A DNA stretch of 64,000 nucleotides from Paracoccaceae bacterium. GTDB taxonomy: Bacteria > Pseudomonadota > Alphaproteobacteria > Rhodobacterales > Rhodobacteraceae. Positions within the stretch are counted from its first letter, which is position 1. Every line of letters starts with the position of its first letter. The notes under the pieces are model-generated. The model was not told where the DNA came from, did no database searches, and was given only the letters and a program-made list of their open reading frames with translations. Below, piece by piece: positions 63,153 through 64,000 of the stretch. The translations under genes were made by a program, and so were the position numbers. The stretch is taken from contig OY282431.1 of assembly GCA_958296035.1 (NCBI GenBank), positions 1,181,001-1,245,000 on the forward strand, in the 5' to 3' direction.

Positions 63153-64000
63153 TCAATTGACCTCAAGTACAGTTTGGTGAATTCCAGTCACCTCGTCATC
63201 CGCAACAGCATAATAGATGGCTCCAACGTCACCGTTGTGGTGAACACAGGCTGTCGAATATCCATGGTCAGGATTGGCAAGGCGGCTCTCAACCGGGTTG
63301 TCAGTGTCAAAGCTCTCTCCTTCGTCTGATGAGAGATACAGTCTGATCGAAATGGGCGGCAAGCTTCGCCCGACAATCAGCGCTAATCGACCGTCTGCCA
63401 GAAAAAGGAATCGGCAGGATTTTCTCCCCGACCAGGTGGCTCGGGTCTGGACCACGTTTTTGCAAGGTCGCTTGAATGCAGCTTGAATCGAGATCTTCTC
63501 CTCCATTCCCACAAATACAGGATTACATCTCCAGAACTTGCAACATGTCCGACGGGCTCCTCGAAATCCAGATCGACCTGCTCGGCAATCAAGGCAGGCC
63601 TGCTCCAGCTGGTACAACCGTTGAAAAACCTGATTCCGGAAACAGCGCGAGTTCGGGGCGCATCTCTCAAGGCCGGCAGTATCGAACCGTCAGGCTATCG
63701 CTGACCGCCGCACATTCCATAGTCTCCCTGAAAGGGTTCTATGTCGATGCGCTGGGCGCACGGAAAGGTTCGTCCGAAATCGCTTGAGAACCTGAGCCAC
63801 TGTTCGCCAGTTCCGCGGTACCAGGGGAATGAGCGCTTCACCTGTTCGCAGTCATGGGTCGACCACTGCCCAACATCCCGGGACTCGCGTTTTAACCTCG
63901 GAACGTCATCTGGTCCCTTTGTTACATCACCAACAAGTCCGGCACCAACAGCCGGGGCAGGGCACCTGTCAAAGCGTCACTGGTTCAGCATCAGTCCAGA
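63153..64000 (-). pseudogene. Exo-sialidase (BNR-type) pseudogene, truncated by window
   Basis: The minus strand reads as a sialidase-like beta-propeller, with SSDFGRTF, HSSDLAKTWS and LYLSSDEGESFD as Asp-box-like repeats and IYYAVADDEVTG at the end. It is broken in at least three places. An in-frame TGA lies at 63977-63979. A TAG at 63695-63697 stands where a leucine is expected before PDGS. A one-base deletion occurs at the A-run 63402-63406, after which the frame changes to FLADGRLALIVGR. Such enzymes cleave sialic acid or related sugars from glycans. The 5' part lies outside the window. Confidence 0.75.

Noticed and set aside
1-64000. CRISPR array, insertion sequence or prophage
   Set aside because: No regularly spaced repeats, transposase, integrase or phage structural genes were found.

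Overview
The window reads as a chromosome segment of an alphaproteobacterium. The signs are heterotetrameric sarcosine oxidase genes (soxA end, soxG), an alphaproteobacterial-type elongator tRNA-Met, and a dense set of catabolic and uptake operons (ydcSTUVW, tripartite tricarboxylate transporter, BMP-type ABC transporter, form II CoxL hydroxylase, homoprotocatechuate meta-cleavage). Composition is moderately GC-rich. I see no prophage, insertion sequence, CRISPR array or plasmid function. Thirteen gene-free stretches longer than 300 bases and two clearly broken genes (ydcT and a sialidase) suggest ongoing gene decay, as in host-associated or marine lineages; that is an inference. Small frameshifts could also be assembly errors.

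Layout. 1-1105: end of the sarcosine oxidase operon. 1483-2871 (-): an orphan Slam-like outer-membrane protein. 2975-8089 (-): a tightly overlapping five-gene operon (Rieske oxygenase, two tandem paralogues of an unrecognised family, a DUF1116 protein, an amidase). 8090-8252: a divergent promoter carrying three copies of a TGTGCAA half-site. 8253-13172 (+): a HisC-like aminotransferase, a split TPP decarboxylase and a DMSO-reductase-family molybdoenzyme. 13250-17981 (-): a BMP/nucleoside-type ABC transporter. 17982-20299: gene-poor, with a tRNA-Met. 20300-29048 (+): MoxR, VWA protein, XdhC-like factor, a MoeA-like protein and the CoxSLM-type molybdenum hydroxylase. 29327-37466 (+): agmatinase-family ureohydrolase, class III aminotransferase and a ydcSTUVW cluster whose ATPase gene has a +1 frameshift in the Walker A motif.

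38654-43224 (+): hpaF-E-D-G-H for homoprotocatechuate breakdown, with hpaF apparently starting at CTG. 43232-44826 (-): an inositol-phosphatase-like protein and a class I glutamine amidotransferase, facing away from a + strand cytochrome P450, glutamine-synthetase-like ligase and [2Fe-2S] ferredoxin (45225-48151). 48609-54121: tctC, tctB and tctA, separated from each other and interrupted by a DjlA-like gene. 54467-55708: a Tm-1-like protein. 56073-60083 (-): an acyl-CoA dehydrogenase, NDP-forming acyl-CoA synthetase and CaiD-like hydratase operon. 60823-62399 (-): ferredoxin, CoA-binding protein and two small uncharacterised proteins. 63153-64000 (-): a decayed sialidase.

How the genes work together. 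Most of the window serves uptake and oxidation of amines, amides and aromatic or heterocyclic nitrogen compounds. Two gene groups look undescribed. One is the Rieske/paralogue-pair/DUF1116/amidase operon with its divergently transcribed aminotransferase, decarboxylase and molybdoenzyme partner. The other is the glutamine-synthetase-like ligase, amidotransferase, P450 and ferredoxin set beside a homoprotocatechuate pathway. It resembles the gamma-glutamylation logic of aniline degradation, but with a P450 in place of the Rieske dioxygenase. Functions of both groups are inferred from gene families and context only.
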